A DNA stretch of 39,759 nt from Bacteroidetes bacterium CG12_big_fil_rev_8_21_14_0_65_60_17 (GTDB taxonomy: Bacteria > Bacteroidota > Rhodothermia > Rhodothermales > UBA10348), in assembly GCA_002787815.1 (NCBI GenBank), contig PCUY01000074.1, forward strand, positions 73,029 through 112,787, given 5' to 3'. Every line of letters starts with the position of its first letter. Position 1 is the first letter of the stretch. Of the stretch, positions 25,697 through 33,477 are shown one piece after another. Both the position numbers and the translations under genes were made by a program. Under the pieces are notes generated by a model. It searched no databases and had not been told where the DNA came from. It saw nothing but the letters and a program-made list of their open reading frames with translations.

Positions 25697-26158
25697 GTGC
25701 AGGGCCGGTTTCCGCGCTCAGCCCGCCTGAAACGGCGGCGGCTCATCCGGGAACTTTTTGACCGCGCGGCTACCGGCACCATGTCATTCGGTGTGGGCTG
25801 CATCCGCGTCATGGCGCGCCGCGTCCCCTCCGATGAGGCTGGCCCCGGCCACGCGGTGAGAGCCGGATTTGCCGTTCCCAAAAAAACAGGCCATGCCGTG
25901 CGCAGAAACCGGATCCGGCGCATAATGCGGGAAACCTGGCGGGAAAAGTATTCATTCCGGGGCGAAGAAGACACGCTTGCCGCCGACAACGTCGCACAGA
26001 CAGATGTACTCACGGTCATGTTCCTTTTTCGGAACCCGGGTGCAACGGAAGAGGACCTTCGGCGTGACATGAGGGTTGCGGCAGGATGGCTCCGGACGGC
26101 GGCCGCTTCAGCGCGTTCCCAATCCCACCCACATTTCGACAGTCAAGCCCGTGGATAG
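25697..26158 (+). CDS. rnpA: Ribonuclease P protein component
   Basis: 153 residues from GTG at 25697. The longer frame upstream only reads through rpmH. The RNR signature is present as RRNRIRRIMRE (about residues 73-83), along with FAVPKKTGHAVRRN. RnpA supports the RNase P RNA in 5' tRNA processing. The stop overlaps the yidC start by 8 bp (GTGGATAG holds both GTG and TAG), so the two are tightly coupled. The C-terminus is longer than usual and low in conservation. Confidence 0.95.
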   Translation: MQGRFPRSARLKRRRLIRELFDRAATGTMSFGVGCIRVMARRVPSDEAGPGHAVRAGFAVPKKTGHAVRRNRIRRIMRETWREKYSFRGEEDTLAADNVAQTDVLTVMFLFRNPGATEEDLRRDMRVAAGWLRTAAASARSQSHPHFDSQARG

Positions 26159-28091
26159 AAACGTCGTTACAGCGACCGTGCTGATCGCCATCATCATGGT
26201 GGTGTGGCTCATGTGGCTCACGCCGCCGCCCCCACCAGTGGATGGACCGGTAGATGCGCCCGCCCAGGAAAACGTAACCGGACAGAACAGTGATCCGGGT
26301 CAGACTGCGGGTCAGGATTCGGCGGCGGAACGGCGCACGGCTGACCGCGAGTCCGAAATCCGCGAAGCGCCGCAGCGCGTGGGTTCGGTGATCCGCGTGG
26401 CAGATGGCGACTCGCTCGTTACGCCAGCCCGTGGGCGCGCCGAGCAGCGCTTCCGCGTGGAAAACGATTTGTATACGGCCGTGCTGTCCTCGCACGGCGG
26501 GACGTTCACGTCGTTTGAACTCGGCGAGTTCACGATTGCCGGATCGGAGCGCCCCGTGCAGCTTGTAGACACAACAAAAGCGGGCGCGCTGGGACTTATT
26601 TTCACGTCCCCCGCATCGCGCATCTACGATACGCGGGCCCTTCATTTCGATTCGTCTCGCCGGGACACGCTCATCCGCGTCTCGGGAGCCGGGGAAACGC
26701 TCACCTTCACGACGCGGATTGCCGGCGGCCAGGTGCGCTACGTCTACACCTTCCGGCCAGACACGTACGAGGTCGGCCTCCGCGTGGAGCTCGATGCACC
26801 GGAAACGTTCGTCACGCCGCAGGGCTACGAGCTGGCCTGGAATGGCGGCATTCCCTTCACCGAGAAGAACATCGAGTCGAGCTCGGCGCAGTCGGGCGCC
26901 TATGCGCGCAGTGGCGGCGAGGTCGAGGCCGTCCAGGTGGCATCGGATCCGTACGGCGAGAAGACGCTCAACGGAGCGGTGGATTGGGTAGCGGTCAAGA
27001 GCAAGTATTTCACGGTCGCCATCATGCCGCAGGCCACGACGCGCGGCGCCGACCTGATCGGGGAGCGCTTCGGCGACGTGTCGCAGACCTACCTGCGGCA
27101 CGACTACGTGGCGAGTCTGCGCATGCCGCTTCCGGATGCGGGGGGCGTGGCCGGAGGCGGGCATGATTTCACCATGTATATGGGACCCATGGAGGTACGG
27201 CGCATTTCGCGCTACAACGTGGACCTCTATGACATGGTCGACTACGGGTGGGACTTTTTCGAGGTCATCACGCGGCCGCTGGCCAAGTTCGTGTTCACGC
27301 CGGTCTTTGATTTCATGGCCCGGTTCGTGCCCAACTACGGGCTCGTGATCATTCTGCTCTCGCTGCTCATCAAGCTCGTCCTCTCGCCGCTCACGAAGAG
27401 CTCCTTCCGCAGCATGGCAAAGATGAAAGAGCTGCAGCCGCGCATGGAGGCCATCAAGGAGAAGTACCCGGACGATCCGACGAAGCAGCAGCAGGCCATG
27501 ATGAAGATGTACAAGGAGACGGGAGTGAATCCGCTCGGCGGATGCCTGCCGATGCTGCTCCAGTACCCGATCATCATTGCGCTGTGGCAGTTCCTGCCGC
27601 AGGCCATTGAGATCCGGCAGCAGGGCTTCCTGTGGGCGGCTGACCTTTCGGCACCAGATGTGATTCTGCAGCTTCCCTTCACGATTCCCTTTTTCGGGGA
27701 TTTCGTGGCGGGCTTCACGCTTCTCATGGGTATTTCGATGGTCTTCCAGATGAAAATCCAGATGGCATCGACGCCCTCGAACGCACAGGCCAAGATTTTC
27801 ACGTATGTGATGCCGGTCATGCTGTTCGTGATTTTCAACCGCCTGGCGAGTGGTCTGAGCCTCTACTATCTGTGCTACAACGTGCTCACGGCGCTGCAAC
27901 AGCGGCTCATCAACCGCCAGATTGCGGCCGAGAGTGAGGCGGCCAAGGCCGCAGGTGATGGCGTCGGCGCGGCGGGCGCATCCAGCGGAAATAAAGCGCC
28001 CAGAAAATCGCGGTTCAAGAAAGCGGCGCCACTCAGCAAGACCGGGAAGACGAAGCGTTCCTACCTTTCGTCAAGCAAGAAACGGAAGTAA
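26151..28091 (+). CDS. yidC: Membrane protein insertase YidC
   Basis: 646 residues from GTG at 26151. The N-terminal helix (VVTATVLIAIIMVVWLMWL, about 5-23) is followed by a Pro/Asp-rich periplasmic segment and a large beta-type P1 domain (about 95-375), as in Gram-negative YidC. The conserved insertase core follows (FVPNYGLVIILLSLLIK, then PRMEAIKEKYPDD, NPLGGCLPMLLQYPI, LPQAIEIRQQGFLWAADLS in parts), with five hydrophobic helices. The tail is strongly basic (RKSRFKK ... SSSKKRK), which favours ribosome contact. It inserts and folds inner-membrane proteins, alone or with SecYEG. Confidence 0.96.
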   Translation: MDRNVVTATVLIAIIMVVWLMWLTPPPPPVDGPVDAPAQENVTGQNSDPGQTAGQDSAAERRTADRESEIREAPQRVGSVIRVADGDSLVTPARGRAEQRFRVENDLYTAVLSSHGGTFTSFELGEFTIAGSERPVQLVDTTKAGALGLIFTSPASRIYDTRALHFDSSRRDTLIRVSGAGETLTFTTRIAGGQVRYVYTFRPDTYEVGLRVELDAPETFVTPQGYELAWNGGIPFTEKNIESSSAQSGAYARSGGEVEAVQVASDPYGEKTLNGAVDWVAVKSKYFTVAIMPQATTRGADLIGERFGDVSQTYLRHDYVASLRMPLPDAGGVAGGGHDFTMYMGPMEVRRISRYNVDLYDMVDYGWDFFEVITRPLAKFVFTPVFDFMARFVPNYGLVIILLSLLIKLVLSPLTKSSFRSMAKMKELQPRMEAIKEKYPDDPTKQQQAMMKMYKETGVNPLGGCLPMLLQYPIIIALWQFLPQAIEIRQQGFLWAADLSAPDVILQLPFTIPFFGDFVAGFTLLMGISMVFQMKIQMASTPSNAQAKIFTYVMPVMLFVIFNRLASGLSLYYLCYNVLTALQQRLINRQIAAESEAAKAAGDGVGAAGASSGNKAPRKSRFKKAAPLSKTGKTKRSYLSSSKKRK

Positions 28092-28095
28092 CGCC

Positions 28096-29472
28096 GTGCA
28101 TGAGGGGACGATTGTGGCGCTTGCCACACCGCGGGGCCAATCGGCGCTCGCGGTGATTCGCATGTCGGGGCCCGAAGCGATTTCGGTGGCCGACCGGGTG
28201 CTCTCGGGCGTGGATCTCGCGGCATCCGAAAGCCATCGCCTGCACGTGGGAAGCGTGCGGGACGCCGACGGCGCAGCGCTCGACCAGGTGGTGGCTGGGA
28301 TTTTCCGGGCGCCGCAGTCGGCGACGGGCGAGGATGTGGTTGAGATCACGTGCCATGGGGGCGATGTCGCGGCAACGCTTGTCATGTCGCGCCTTGTGGA
28401 AGCGGGGGCGCGGCAGGCCGGTCCGGGAGAATTCACGCGACGGGCATTCATGAACGGAAAGATGGATCTGGCGCAGGCCGAAGCCATTGCCGATCTGATC
28501 CATGCTCGCAGCGAGCGTGCGCATCGTGTGTCGGTGGCGCATCTGTACGGGCGCTATTCGGAGCTCATCCGTTCTTTCCGGGAGGACATGCTCGATCTGG
28601 TTTCGCTCATCGAGCTCGAAATGGATTTTACCGACGAGGACGTGGAGTTTGCGGACAGGCGGCGGCTCGATGCGCTCCTGGAGCGCGGGCTTTCGCTGCT
28701 TGGCGAGCTGGAGGCATCGTACCGCTACGGGCGGACGCTCTCGGACGGCATCCGCGTGGCCATTGCCGGGCGTCCGAACGCGGGCAAGTCTACACTGCTC
28801 AATGCGCTCGTGGGCGCAGACCGGGCCATTGTGTCGGCAGAAGCCGGAACGACGCGGGACAGTATCGAGGCGGAATCGCTGGTCGATGGGCACCGGATTG
28901 TGTGGGTAGATACGGCGGGGGTGCGCGCCTCCGGCAGTGCGATCGAGGCCGAAGGGGTGGAGCGCGCGCGGCGCGTAGCCGTCGGGGCGGATGTGGTGCT
29001 CTACGTGGTCGATGCCAAGGCGGGCATGCTCGACGTGGAGCGGCAATGGCTCGCCGGGGTCGATGCGGCGGCGTACGTCATGCTCTACAACAAGCGGGAT
29101 CTGATGCCGCGCGAATGGACGCCGCCCCAGGGCAGTTTGGCCGTGTCGGCGACGTCGGCCGTGTCCGAGGCCGGGGCGGCGGAACGGGGCGGGTTGCAAC
29201 CGGTACTTCATGCCGTGCTGGAAGCGGGCGGCGCAACGGGCGCAACGACCGATGAGCATCGCACGGTGACAAGTGCCCGCCACGCGGCGCATATCCGGGC
29301 GGCGCATGAAGCGCTTCGGCGCGCCGCCAATGCGTTTCGCTCGGGCGTAAGCCAGGATGCGCTCTCGATGGATCTGCGCGCGGTGCTCGATGAGCTCGGA
29401 ATGATCACGGGTGAGATCACGAACGAGGATGTACTGGCCCGGATATTCTCGCGCTTCTGTATTGGCAAGTAA
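28096..29472 (+). CDS. mnmE: tRNA uridine-5-carboxymethylaminomethyl(34) synthesis GTPase MnmE
   Basis: 458 residues from GTG at 28096, four bases after yidC; the track of open frame before it lies inside yidC. N-terminal folate-binding domain ([21 protein letters not shown]), a helical domain, and an inserted G domain with GRPNAGKST (about 225-233), DTAG (272-275), NKRD (332-335). The C-terminal FCIGK provides the essential Cys. With MnmG it makes the 5-carboxymethylaminomethyl group on U34 of tRNAs that read NNA/NNG. mnmG follows after 32 bp. Confidence 0.97.
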   Translation: MHEGTIVALATPRGQSALAVIRMSGPEAISVADRVLSGVDLAASESHRLHVGSVRDADGAALDQVVAGIFRAPQSATGEDVVEITCHGGDVAATLVMSRLVEAGARQAGPGEFTRRAFMNGKMDLAQAEAIADLIHARSERAHRVSVAHLYGRYSELIRSFREDMLDLVSLIELEMDFTDEDVEFADRRRLDALLERGLSLLGELEASYRYGRTLSDGIRVAIAGRPNAGKSTLLNALVGADRAIVSAEAGTTRDSIEAESLVDGHRIVWVDTAGVRASGSAIEAEGVERARRVAVGADVVLYVVDAKAGMLDVERQWLAGVDAAAYVMLYNKRDLMPREWTPPQGSLAVSATSAVSEAGAAERGGLQPVLHAVLEAGGATGATTDEHRTVTSARHAAHIRAAHEALRRAANAFRSGVSQDALSMDLRAVLDELGMITGEITNEDVLARIFSRFCIGK

Positions 29473-29504
29473 AAGGGAGACAAGGAGTTAGGTGGAACTT
29501 GGAT

Positions 29505-31451
29505 ATGACTGACCAGGCGTTTGATGTGATTGTCGTGGGCGGTGGCCATGCGGGTGCGGAGGCAGCTTCGGCAGCCGCCCGCTCGGGTGCGCGCACGCTG
29601 CTCGTGTCAATGAGCCTGGAGGCGCTCGGGCGCATGTCGTGCAACCCGGCCATCGGGGGGATCGGAAAAGGACAGATTGCCCGCGAGGTGGATGCGCTCG
29701 GCGGGATCATGGGCCTCGCGACAGATGAAAGCGCGCTGCAGTTCCGGATGCTCAACCGCTCAAAGGGGCCCGCCGTCTGGTCGCCGCGCGCGCAGTGCGA
29801 CCGCCAGGCGTATGCCGCGGCCGTGCGGCGTCACCTGGAGCGCGAAGCGAATCTCTTCATGCGTGCCGACATGGTGACGGATCTGGCGGTCGAGGATGGG
29901 CGCGTCGTGGGCGTTGAGACGCAGCTTGGCATGCGCATTGCCGCGCGGGCCGTCGTGCTCACGAGCGGTACGTTCATGAACGGGATCATCCACGTGGGTG
30001 CGAAGCAGTACGGGGGCGGGCGCATGGGAGAGGGTGCATCGAAGGGGCTGACGGGCGCGCTGCACCGGCTGGGTTTTGAGAGTGGGAGGCTGAAGACGGG
30101 TACGCCTCCGCGCATTGACGGCCGGACCATTGATTATGGCGCGCTGGAGGAGCAGTCGGGCGACGAGGTGCCAGCGCCGTTTTCCTACATGACGGACGCG
30201 GTCACGACGCGCCAGCGCAGCTGCTGGATTACGTATACAAGTCCCGAAGTTCATGACATCCTGCGCTCGGGCTTCGATGACAGTCCCATGTTTTCCGGGC
30301 GCATCCAGGGGACGGGGCCCCGCTACTGCCCATCGATTGAAGATAAGATTGACCGGTTCGCCGACAAAAACCAGCACCAGCTGTTCCTGGAGCCTGAGGG
30401 GTGGGATACCGAAGAGGTCTACGTAAACGGCTTTTCGACAAGCCTTCCCGAGGAAACGCAGCGGCAAGCGCTGGCGCGCATTCCGGGTTTGGAGCGCGCC
30501 CACGTGCTGCGGCCGGGCTACGCCATTGAATATGACTACTTTCCGCCGCATCAGCTGCGCTACACACTCGAGACAAAGCGCGTTCGGGGTCTGTTCTTTG
30601 CCGGTCAGATCAACGGCACAACGGGGTATGAGGAGGCCGCGGCCCAGGGGCTGATGGCCGGGCTGAATGCAGGCCGGTACGCCGTGGGCGGGGTCACGGC
30701 GCCCGCCGGTATGGCCTCTTATGGTGCGGCGTCCGAGGGGATTGTGCTGAAGCGCTCCGAGGCGTACATCGGCGTTTTGATTGACGACCTGGTGGCCAAG
30801 GGCACGGAGGAGCCCTACCGGATGTTTACGTCCCGCGCCGAACACCGCATGCTGCTCAGGCAGGATAATGCCGACGACAGGCTGACCGACATGGCAGCGT
30901 CGTGGGGCCTTGTCGGTGAGGAGCGGATGGCGCGCCTTGCGGCGCGGAGGCGCTCGGCGCAGCGCCTCACGCAGTGGCTGGAGTCGACTAATGCGCAGCC
31001 GGACGTCGTGAACGACTGGCTGGCATCGCTCGGAACGTCCCCCATCGTACGTCCGGAGCGGCTTTCGCGGCTGGTTTTGCGCCCTGAAGTGTCACTTTCG
31101 GCGCTGATCGAGCGGTGCGGTCCGTATCAGGGGGAGGAGCCGCTCCTCACGGGCCCGAATGGCGTCGTGGAGCTCGTGGAGACGAATTTCAAGTATGCCG
31201 GGTACGTGGAGCGCGCGCAGGACGAGTTGGACCGCTTTGAGCGCACGGAGGCGCAAGCCCTGCCCAGGAATATCGCCTACGATCAGATAAAGAGCCTCTC
31301 CATGGAAGCACGGGAGAAGCTGCAGCGCATTCAGCCGGACAATCTGGGCCAGGCATCGCGCATTTCGGGCGTCAGTCCTGCCGATATATCCGTACTCATG
31401 ATGCTTGTGAAGGCGGGGCGGGTGCCGAGCGCGCCGGTGGAAGCAAAGTGA
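29505..31451 (+). CDS. mnmG: tRNA uridine-5-carboxymethylaminomethyl(34) synthesis enzyme MnmG (GidA)
   Basis: 648 residues from ATG at 29505; a TTG at 29499, closer to the AAGGAG at 29482-29487, would add two residues, so the start is uncertain by six bases. FAD Rossmann motif [15 protein letters not shown], followed by [23 protein letters not shown] (in parts: [22 protein letters not shown]), the [10 protein letters not shown] segment, and the C-terminal tRNA-binding helical domain ([16 protein letters not shown]). Partner of MnmE in wobble-uridine modification. The stop is 1 bp before the first parS-like site. Confidence 0.97.
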   Translation: MTDQAFDVIVVGGGHAGAEAASAAARSGARTLLVSMSLEALGRMSCNPAIGGIGKGQIAREVDALGGIMGLATDESALQFRMLNRSKGPAVWSPRAQCDRQAYAAAVRRHLEREANLFMRADMVTDLAVEDGRVVGVETQLGMRIAARAVVLTSGTFMNGIIHVGAKQYGGGRMGEGASKGLTGALHRLGFESGRLKTGTPPRIDGRTIDYGALEEQSGDEVPAPFSYMTDAVTTRQRSCWITYTSPEVHDILRSGFDDSPMFSGRIQGTGPRYCPSIEDKIDRFADKNQHQLFLEPEGWDTEEVYVNGFSTSLPEETQRQALARIPGLERAHVLRPGYAIEYDYFPPHQLRYTLETKRVRGLFFAGQINGTTGYEEAAAQGLMAGLNAGRYAVGGVTAPAGMASYGAASEGIVLKRSEAYIGVLIDDLVAKGTEEPYRMFTSRAEHRMLLRQDNADDRLTDMAASWGLVGEERMARLAARRRSAQRLTQWLESTNAQPDVVNDWLASLGTSPIVRPERLSRLVLRPEVSLSALIERCGPYQGEEPLLTGPNGVVELVETNFKYAGYVERAQDELDRFERTEAQALPRNIAYDQIKSLSMEAREKLQRIQPDNLGQASRISGVSPADISVLMMLVKAGRVPSAPVEAK

Positions 31452-31452
31452 A

Positions 31453-31468
31453 TGTTACACGTGAAGCA
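31453..31468. promoter_or_regulatory. Degenerate parS-like site
   Basis: TGTTACACGTGAAGCA differs at two positions from the perfect 16-bp ParB-binding sequence TGTTTCACGTGAAACA found 59 and 119 bp downstream. It begins the tandem-repeat array and sits right after the mnmG stop. Confidence 0.6.
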
Positions 31469-31511
31469 ATGGGGGGTGGATGGTACCTCGTGCCGCGTGT
31501 TGGGACGGAAA

Positions 31512-31527
31512 TGTTTCACGTGAAACA
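31512..31527. promoter_or_regulatory. parS: parS centromere site
   Basis: TGTTTCACGTGAAACA is a perfect palindrome and the universal bacterial parS consensus bound by ParB to seed chromosome-segregation complexes. It lies beside the mnmE-mnmG-rsmG cluster, its usual place near oriC. Confidence 0.93.
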
Positions 31528-31571
31528 ATGTGGGGGTGAACGGTGTCCTTTGCCGCGTGTTGGGACGGAAA

Positions 31572-31587
31572 TGTTTCACGTGAAACA
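31572..31587. promoter_or_regulatory. parS: parS centromere site
   Basis: Second perfect TGTTTCACGTGAAACA, 60 bp after the first in the same repeat. It ends 15 bp before the rsmG start, so ParB bound here could also affect rsmG expression. Confidence 0.93.
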
Positions 31588-31602
31588 ATGTGGGGGCCAA
31601 GG

Positions 31603-32379
31603 ATGCCGCTGATGCCTCCCATACCGCTGTCGGAACAGCAGGAAGAGCGTCTGCGCTCCTTTGAACGATTGCTTTGCGATGTGAATCAGCGCTTCAATCT
31701 GGTTTCGCGGGGCGAGGAAGGTGCTATCTGGGAGCACCACATTCTGCACTGCTTGGTGTGCGCTGTGCGCGGCGCACCGCGCCGCGGCTGTGTCGTGGAC
31801 TGGGGAACAGGCGGCGGTCTGCCCGCCATTCCGCTCTCGATCGCGTGGCCGGAGACACCTGTTTTCGCGGTCGATTCCAACGCCAAGAAGACGCGGGCCG
31901 TGACGCTCTTTGCGCGCCGCCTGGGCCTTGACAACTGCACGGCGGTGCCTGTCCGCGCCGAGCAGATTACGGCCCGTGACTTTCGAGAGGCACCTCCTGA
32001 CGGGCGTCCGTACGAGGACCACGGCTCGCTTCTTTCCGTTTCCCGCGCCACGGCGCCGCTTTCGACGCTCTGGGCGTGGCACGAACGGGCGCGCGGCCTG
32101 CGTGCGCCGGGCGATAGAGGACCAGAGGGGCGTGCTGAGAGAGCAGCGGGCCTGGACACGCCCTCAGGAGCACAGCCGGCAGCGTCGGGCCCCGCGCCGT
32201 GGGAGCCGGGTCTACTATGTCTCAAGGGCGGGGATCTGCGGGAAGAACTGGGCGCGTTTGCATGGCAGTATCCCCAGGCGCAGGTGCGCGCATACGATGT
32301 CCGTGACTACCTTGACGATCCCTGGTTCGAGACCAAAAAACTGCTGCACATAACCGAACCCCATGGCACAGAATCCTGA
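31603..32379 (+). CDS. rsmG: 16S rRNA (guanine-N7)-methyltransferase RsmG
   Basis: 258 residues from ATG at 31603; an ATG at 31612 with AAGG nine bases upstream is an equally good start. The frame upstream reads through parS as NVSRET and is not part of the gene. RsmG signature: LLCDVNQRFNLVSR, then the SAM loop VDWGTGGGLPAIPLSIAWP and a DSNAKKTRAV acidic strand, and late LLCLKGGDL. It methylates G527 of 16S rRNA (E. coli numbering). Between SVSRATAPLSTLWAW and LLCLKGG there is an extra Ala/Gly/Pro/Arg-rich insertion of about 35 residues. It overlaps the WYL-regulator start by 17 bp. Confidence 0.93.
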   Translation: MPLMPPIPLSEQQEERLRSFERLLCDVNQRFNLVSRGEEGAIWEHHILHCLVCAVRGAPRRGCVVDWGTGGGLPAIPLSIAWPETPVFAVDSNAKKTRAVTLFARRLGLDNCTAVPVRAEQITARDFREAPPDGRPYEDHGSLLSVSRATAPLSTLWAWHERARGLRAPGDRGPEGRAERAAGLDTPSGAQPAASGPAPWEPGLLCLKGGDLREELGAFAWQYPQAQVRAYDVRDYLDDPWFETKKLLHITEPHGTES

Positions 32380-33367
32380 CAAGGAAGGCACGCGAACGGA
32401 CCGGCTGTTTGCCATGATCCTGCTCCTGCAGCAGCGCCCGAGCATGACATCGCGCGATCTGGCCGAGTATTTTGGCGTAAGCCGGAGGACGATATTCCGC
32501 GATTTGCGCTCACTTACCGATTCCGGCGTGCCCCTTGCGTATTCGGAGGGCGGAGGCTATGAAATACTCGAAGGGTACCAGCTACCGCCCCTCATGGTGA
32601 CCGCGCGTGAGGCGGCCACGCTGCTCGTCGGCACCGAGTTCATGAAGCTCCAGGGTGAAACGGCGCTTGGCCGGGACGCCGAAGAAGTGGCGCTCAAGAT
32701 CAAGGCCGTGCTACCGCGCGAAGTCAAGGATTTCGTGAGTACGCTTCTTGACCGCACCGTACTCGATCCGTTCTGGACGCAGGCCGTGGCGCATGAGGCG
32801 GAAGAAACGGAGCGCTGGCACAAGGTCAGCGAGGCTGTAGCCCGAGGGCAACGTGTGGTCATGGAATACTGGGTGGAGAGCCGGAAGGAGCTGACGAAGC
32901 GGCGCGTGGACCCGCTTGGACTCGTCTACTACACCGACCACTGGAATCTGATTGCCTTTGACCATCTGCGCAGTGAAGTCCGCAACTTCCGCTTGGACCG
33001 CGCCAAGAGCCTTTTTGTGTTGAGCGAGCGCTTCACCTGGCCTGAGGGGTTTGATCTGCCAGCGTATCTACTCGAGCGTGGTATGGGTGCCGACGCGCCA
33101 CAGATCACGGTCGACGTGGCGCGCAACGTGCTTCGCCGCTTCGAGGCTGAACTGCCGGCGCGGCTGGAGCGGGAAAATGCGTCTCTTCCGCCGGAGCCAG
33201 CGGACGAGGGTAGGGATCCGGTGCGCGTCACCTTCCAGTTTGACAACCTGGACTACATGGCGGCGTGGCTGCTCCGCTTTTCGGCCGATGTGACAATCAT
33301 TTCGCCCGATGCGCTCATCGACCGGCTGCGCTCCGCACTGTCAGCCATCGCCAGCAAATACGAATAA
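32363..33367 (+). CDS. WYL-domain helix-turn-helix transcriptional regulator
   Basis: 334 residues. The N-terminal winged helix (about 12-65, RDLAEYFGVSRRTIFRDLRSL) is of the DeoR/YafY type. The WYL domain is at about 145-215 (VVMEYWVESRKELTKRRVDP, then YYTDHWNLIAFDHLR with the typical arginine near RNFRLDR), followed by a WCX extension. WYL regulators sense nucleic acids or other ligands and act in DNA-damage, phage-defence and metabolic control. Overlap with rsmG suggests co-transcription. Target genes unknown. The canonical parA/parB at this place is absent. Confidence 0.9.
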   Translation: MAQNPDKEGTRTDRLFAMILLLQQRPSMTSRDLAEYFGVSRRTIFRDLRSLTDSGVPLAYSEGGGYEILEGYQLPPLMVTAREAATLLVGTEFMKLQGETALGRDAEEVALKIKAVLPREVKDFVSTLLDRTVLDPFWTQAVAHEAEETERWHKVSEAVARGQRVVMEYWVESRKELTKRRVDPLGLVYYTDHWNLIAFDHLRSEVRNFRLDRAKSLFVLSERFTWPEGFDLPAYLLERGMGADAPQITVDVARNVLRRFEAELPARLERENASLPPEPADEGRDPVRVTFQFDNLDYMAAWLLRFSADVTIISPDALIDRLRSALSAIASKYE

Positions 33368-33393
33368 AAAGTAATGATTTTTGTGGCATGTTT

Positions 33394-33416
33394 GTAATAT
33401 ATCTATAATATATTAC
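33394..33416. other. AT-rich perfect inverted repeat between convergent genes
   Basis: Arms GTAATATAT and ATATATTAC (9 bp) surround CTATA, in an otherwise GC-rich genome, between the WYL-regulator stop and the mfd stop. It could be a weak bidirectional terminator or a protein-binding/DNA-unwinding site. An all-A/T stem is thermally weak, which speaks against a classical terminator. Confidence 0.5.
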
Positions 33417-33477
33417 CGCGCAACGCGTTACAGCCACTACAAGCGCACTTCGGACCGCCTGAGACGCGCAAAATTCA

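Larger units (their letters stand above)
31453..31602. repeat. 59-60-bp tandem repeat array carrying parS sites
   Basis: Two full units and a third partial one. Units 2 and 3 agree from tgggacggaa through atgtgggggt (31501-31536 and 31561-31596), with a 60-bp period; unit 1 is more diverged but keeps tgccgcgtgttgggacgg. The array fills nearly the whole gap between mnmG and rsmG. Confidence 0.9.

Noticed and set aside
26016-27899. 627-codon minus-strand open frame
   Set aside because: Antisense of yidC; His/Arg-rich composition without any motif.
31453-31602. CRISPR-like spacing of the 60-bp repeats
   Set aside because: The repeated palindrome is exactly the parS consensus and the intervening sequence is repeated too, unlike spacers.
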